This document shows, in pieces, positions 62,692 through 64,000 of a DNA stretch of 64,000 nucleotides. The stretch is taken from NCBI RefSeq assembly GCF_900112775.1, contig NZ_FOYZ01000001.1, positions 310,001-374,000 on the forward strand, written 5' to 3'. The notes below the pieces were generated by a model. That model ran no database searches. It was not told where the DNA came from and was given only the letters and a program-made list of their open reading frames with translations. This DNA is from Anaeromicropila populeti (GTDB taxonomy: Bacteria > Bacillota > Clostridia > Lachnospirales > Lachnospiraceae). Positions within the stretch are counted from its first letter, which is position 1, and every line of letters starts with the position of its first letter. The translations under genes were made by a program, and so were the position numbers.

Positions 62692-63458
62692 CACAATACC
62701 CCATTCACATACTTCTCGTAAAAGAGATTAAAATTAGTTTTCATTAGTTTTTCTTTATTACTTTGTTCAATGTGATAGGTAGAACAAAACAATTCAAAAT
62801 AATGTAATGCTTCTTCTAGACTATAGTACGGAGCATCTGAACCAAAAAAAGTTCTCTCATAGTTCAGCTTATGCAGTACAAATGCATAATCGGTAATCAC
62901 ACTGGAACCCCACCAAAAGGGTAGGGTATAGGCTATATCCATGTATAGATTATCATATACCATCATCAACGATAAGGTATCTAATACTTTCACCATCCCT
63001 CCATGAGCTAATATAACAGGTGATTTTATATGATGTCTCAAAACATATTCTGTCAGTTCCACACCATTGGTCTGGTAAATCAGTTCTGATCCGTAAGAAC
63101 CACAAATAACAACTATCATTCCATACTGTTCTATGCACTTACATAGATTAGCTACTTTATCATAATGTTCTCTTTTAATCATCTGTTCATAAGGTAATAG
63201 TTTTACAAAACGGATCCCATGTTCTGATAGGTTTTTTATATCATTTTCCATATTCTTACTAAAAGGATTTACCATTATACTTGGAATAATACGATTCCCC
63301 CAATCAGCTGTATAGTATTTCTTATCCATAGAATCCTCGGAAATAATATGAAGTAGTGCCTTTTCAATTTGATATTGTTCCAACTGCTGTCCTATTTTTT
63401 TTATATCCTCAGCTATTTCTCCCCCACAAAAATGATAATGATAATGAACATCTATCAT
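62691..63458 (-). CDS. Amidohydrolase-2 family protein in pse operon
   Basis: 255 residues, GGAGGG before the ATG. Starts MIDVHYHYHF with HxH at residues 5-9, has KLLPYEQM, VILAHGG and FFGSDAPYYS, matching the amidohydrolase_2 TIM-barrel family. Substrate unknown; may be a decarboxylase or lactonase for a sugar side group. One-base overlap with pseG, so co-transcribed. Confidence 0.8.
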   Translation of the reverse strand: MIDVHYHYHFCGGEIAEDIKKIGQQLEQYQIEKALLHIISEDSMDKKYYTADWGNRIIPSIMVNPFSKNMENDIKNLSEHGIRFVKLLPYEQMIKREHYDKVANLCKCIEQYGMIVVICGSYGSELIYQTNGVELTEYVLRHHIKSPVILAHGGMVKVLDTLSLMMVYDNLYMDIAYTLPFWWGSSVITDYAFVLHKLNYERTFFGSDAPYYSLEEALHYFELFCSTYHIEQSNKEKLMKTNFNLFYEKYVNGVL

Positions 63459-63477
63459 ACTATTTCTCCCTCCTATC

Positions 63478-64000
63478 CTATTTTCCCAAAATTACCATAT
63501 ATTGCTTATGTTGATTTGAACCATAATTATGAATTAGTTCCACATTTTCAGTAAAGGAAAACGCCATATCCAAAATTTCTTTTGGTTCATGATAATAAAC
63601 AAAATCTTCTCGGGGATAATCCTTTGTTAATCGTGTGCTTAAAAAATCTAATATTAGCTTTTGTCTTGCCTTTTGAAATGCTTTTTCCATAAAGATATCG
63701 GTATAAACAATGTTATCAATTTCTGTTAATTTGTAATTTAAGGTTCCCAATGAAATAACATAATCCGCCTCTGGAATATCCTCAAAATCCAATAAAATAT
63801 TTTTATCGTAAAATTCTGCTTCTGGAAACTGTTCTTTACAATGAGAAATGAACTGAGGAATAATGTCAATTCCAATATACGTACAAGGAATTTGCTTTTC
63901 TTTTAAATACACATAAAAATCTCCAAATCCACACCCAATATCTAAGATTGTCTGATTAGACAAATCATTATATTTTGTAATAACCTGAAATCGTTCTAGC
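63478..64000 (-). CDS. Class I SAM-dependent methyltransferase (5' end outside window)
   Basis: The reading frame is open to the right edge of the window (LERFQVITKYNDL precedes NQTILDIGCGFGD), so the start codon lies beyond 64000; an internal TTG at 63963 is not the likely start. The visible ~174 residues hold the SAM-binding motif ILDIGCGFGDFYVYL, acidic motif II YIGIDIIP and DYVISLGTLNYKL. It probably methylates a small molecule or sugar and is the first visible gene of the pse operon. Confidence 0.8.
   Translation of the reverse strand, partial: LERFQVITKYNDLSNQTILDIGCGFGDFYVYLKEKQIPCTYIGIDIIPQFISHCKEQFPEAEFYDKNILLDFEDIPEADYVISLGTLNYKLTEIDNIVYTDIFMEKAFQKARQKLILDFLSTRLTKDYPREDFVYYHEPKEILDMAFSFTENVELIHNYGSNQHKQYMVILGK

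Overview
The window looks like a chromosome segment of a strictly anaerobic, low-GC, Gram-positive diazotroph, most likely a Lachnospiraceae-type Clostridia. Supporting signs are a homodimeric pyruvate:ferredoxin oxidoreductase, a Clostridium-pasteurianum-style nif operon (nifN-B fusion, split nifV, nifI1/nifI2 between nifH and nifD, thioredoxin-like 2Fe-2S ferredoxin), strong AGGAGG ribosome binding sites, several TTG/GTG starts, and AT-rich intergenic DNA with -35/-10 promoters and U-tailed hairpins. No phage, intact insertion sequence, CRISPR array or rRNA was seen.

Layout. 0.3-3.4 kb: decayed accessory patch with an RHS/cell-wall-hydrolase toxin remnant, a possible immunity gene, an HNH endonuclease and unassigned DNA. 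3.5-7.2 kb: greA-lysS and two unknown genes. 7.4-8.0 kb: lone DUF4157 (eCIS core) protein. 8.0-11.5 kb: pyruvate:ferredoxin oxidoreductase. 11.8-13.9 kb: YtrA-type GntR regulator with an ABC exporter. 13.9-17.0 kb: Lys/Thr-rich protein, hairpin-rich repeat, tRNA-Gln(CTG), amidohydrolase and nitronate monooxygenase. 17.1-22.2 kb: dipeptide-type ABC importer with a fused double ATPase. 22.3-25.5 kb: PadR-controlled DUF2812/NatAB-like exporter operon with two palindromic operators in its promoter. 25.6-27.9 kb: tandem soluble PocR-chemoreceptor paralogues. 27.9-29.4 kb: glycosyltransferase and signal peptidase II. 29.5-36.9 kb: sucrose/fructan utilisation operon with its LacI regulator and two LacI-type operators.

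37.0-52.3 kb, all on the minus strand, is the nitrogen fixation region: modABC (molybdate uptake), then nifH-nifI1-nifI2-nifD-nifK-nifE-nifNB-2Fe2S ferredoxin-nifVomega-nifValpha, followed by an AnfO-like gene and an undescribed MORN-like gene ending in a CX2CX2CX2C tail. Together these supply molybdate, make homocitrate and FeMo-cofactor, build the MoFe and Fe proteins, and switch activity off through the PII-like NifI pair. The nifH leader has a good promoter followed by a terminator whose 5' arm can instead form a hexaloop hairpin, a layout resembling ANTAR-controlled antitermination. A 12-base motif recurs in the nifH upstream region and in the modA/pqqD divergent region.

52.6-57.5 kb: orphan PqqD-like gene, large glycosyltransferase, and two convergent secreted proteins sharing a C-terminal domain. 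57.6-64.0 kb: a pseudaminic-acid-type sugar operon (pseC, pseB, pseH, pseG) interleaved with PIG-L deacetylase, RraA-like, amidohydrolase and methyltransferase genes; it runs off the right edge.

The best candidates for new biology are the two uncharacterised genes at the end of the nif operon, the nifH leader switch, and the non-canonical enzymes in the pse operon.
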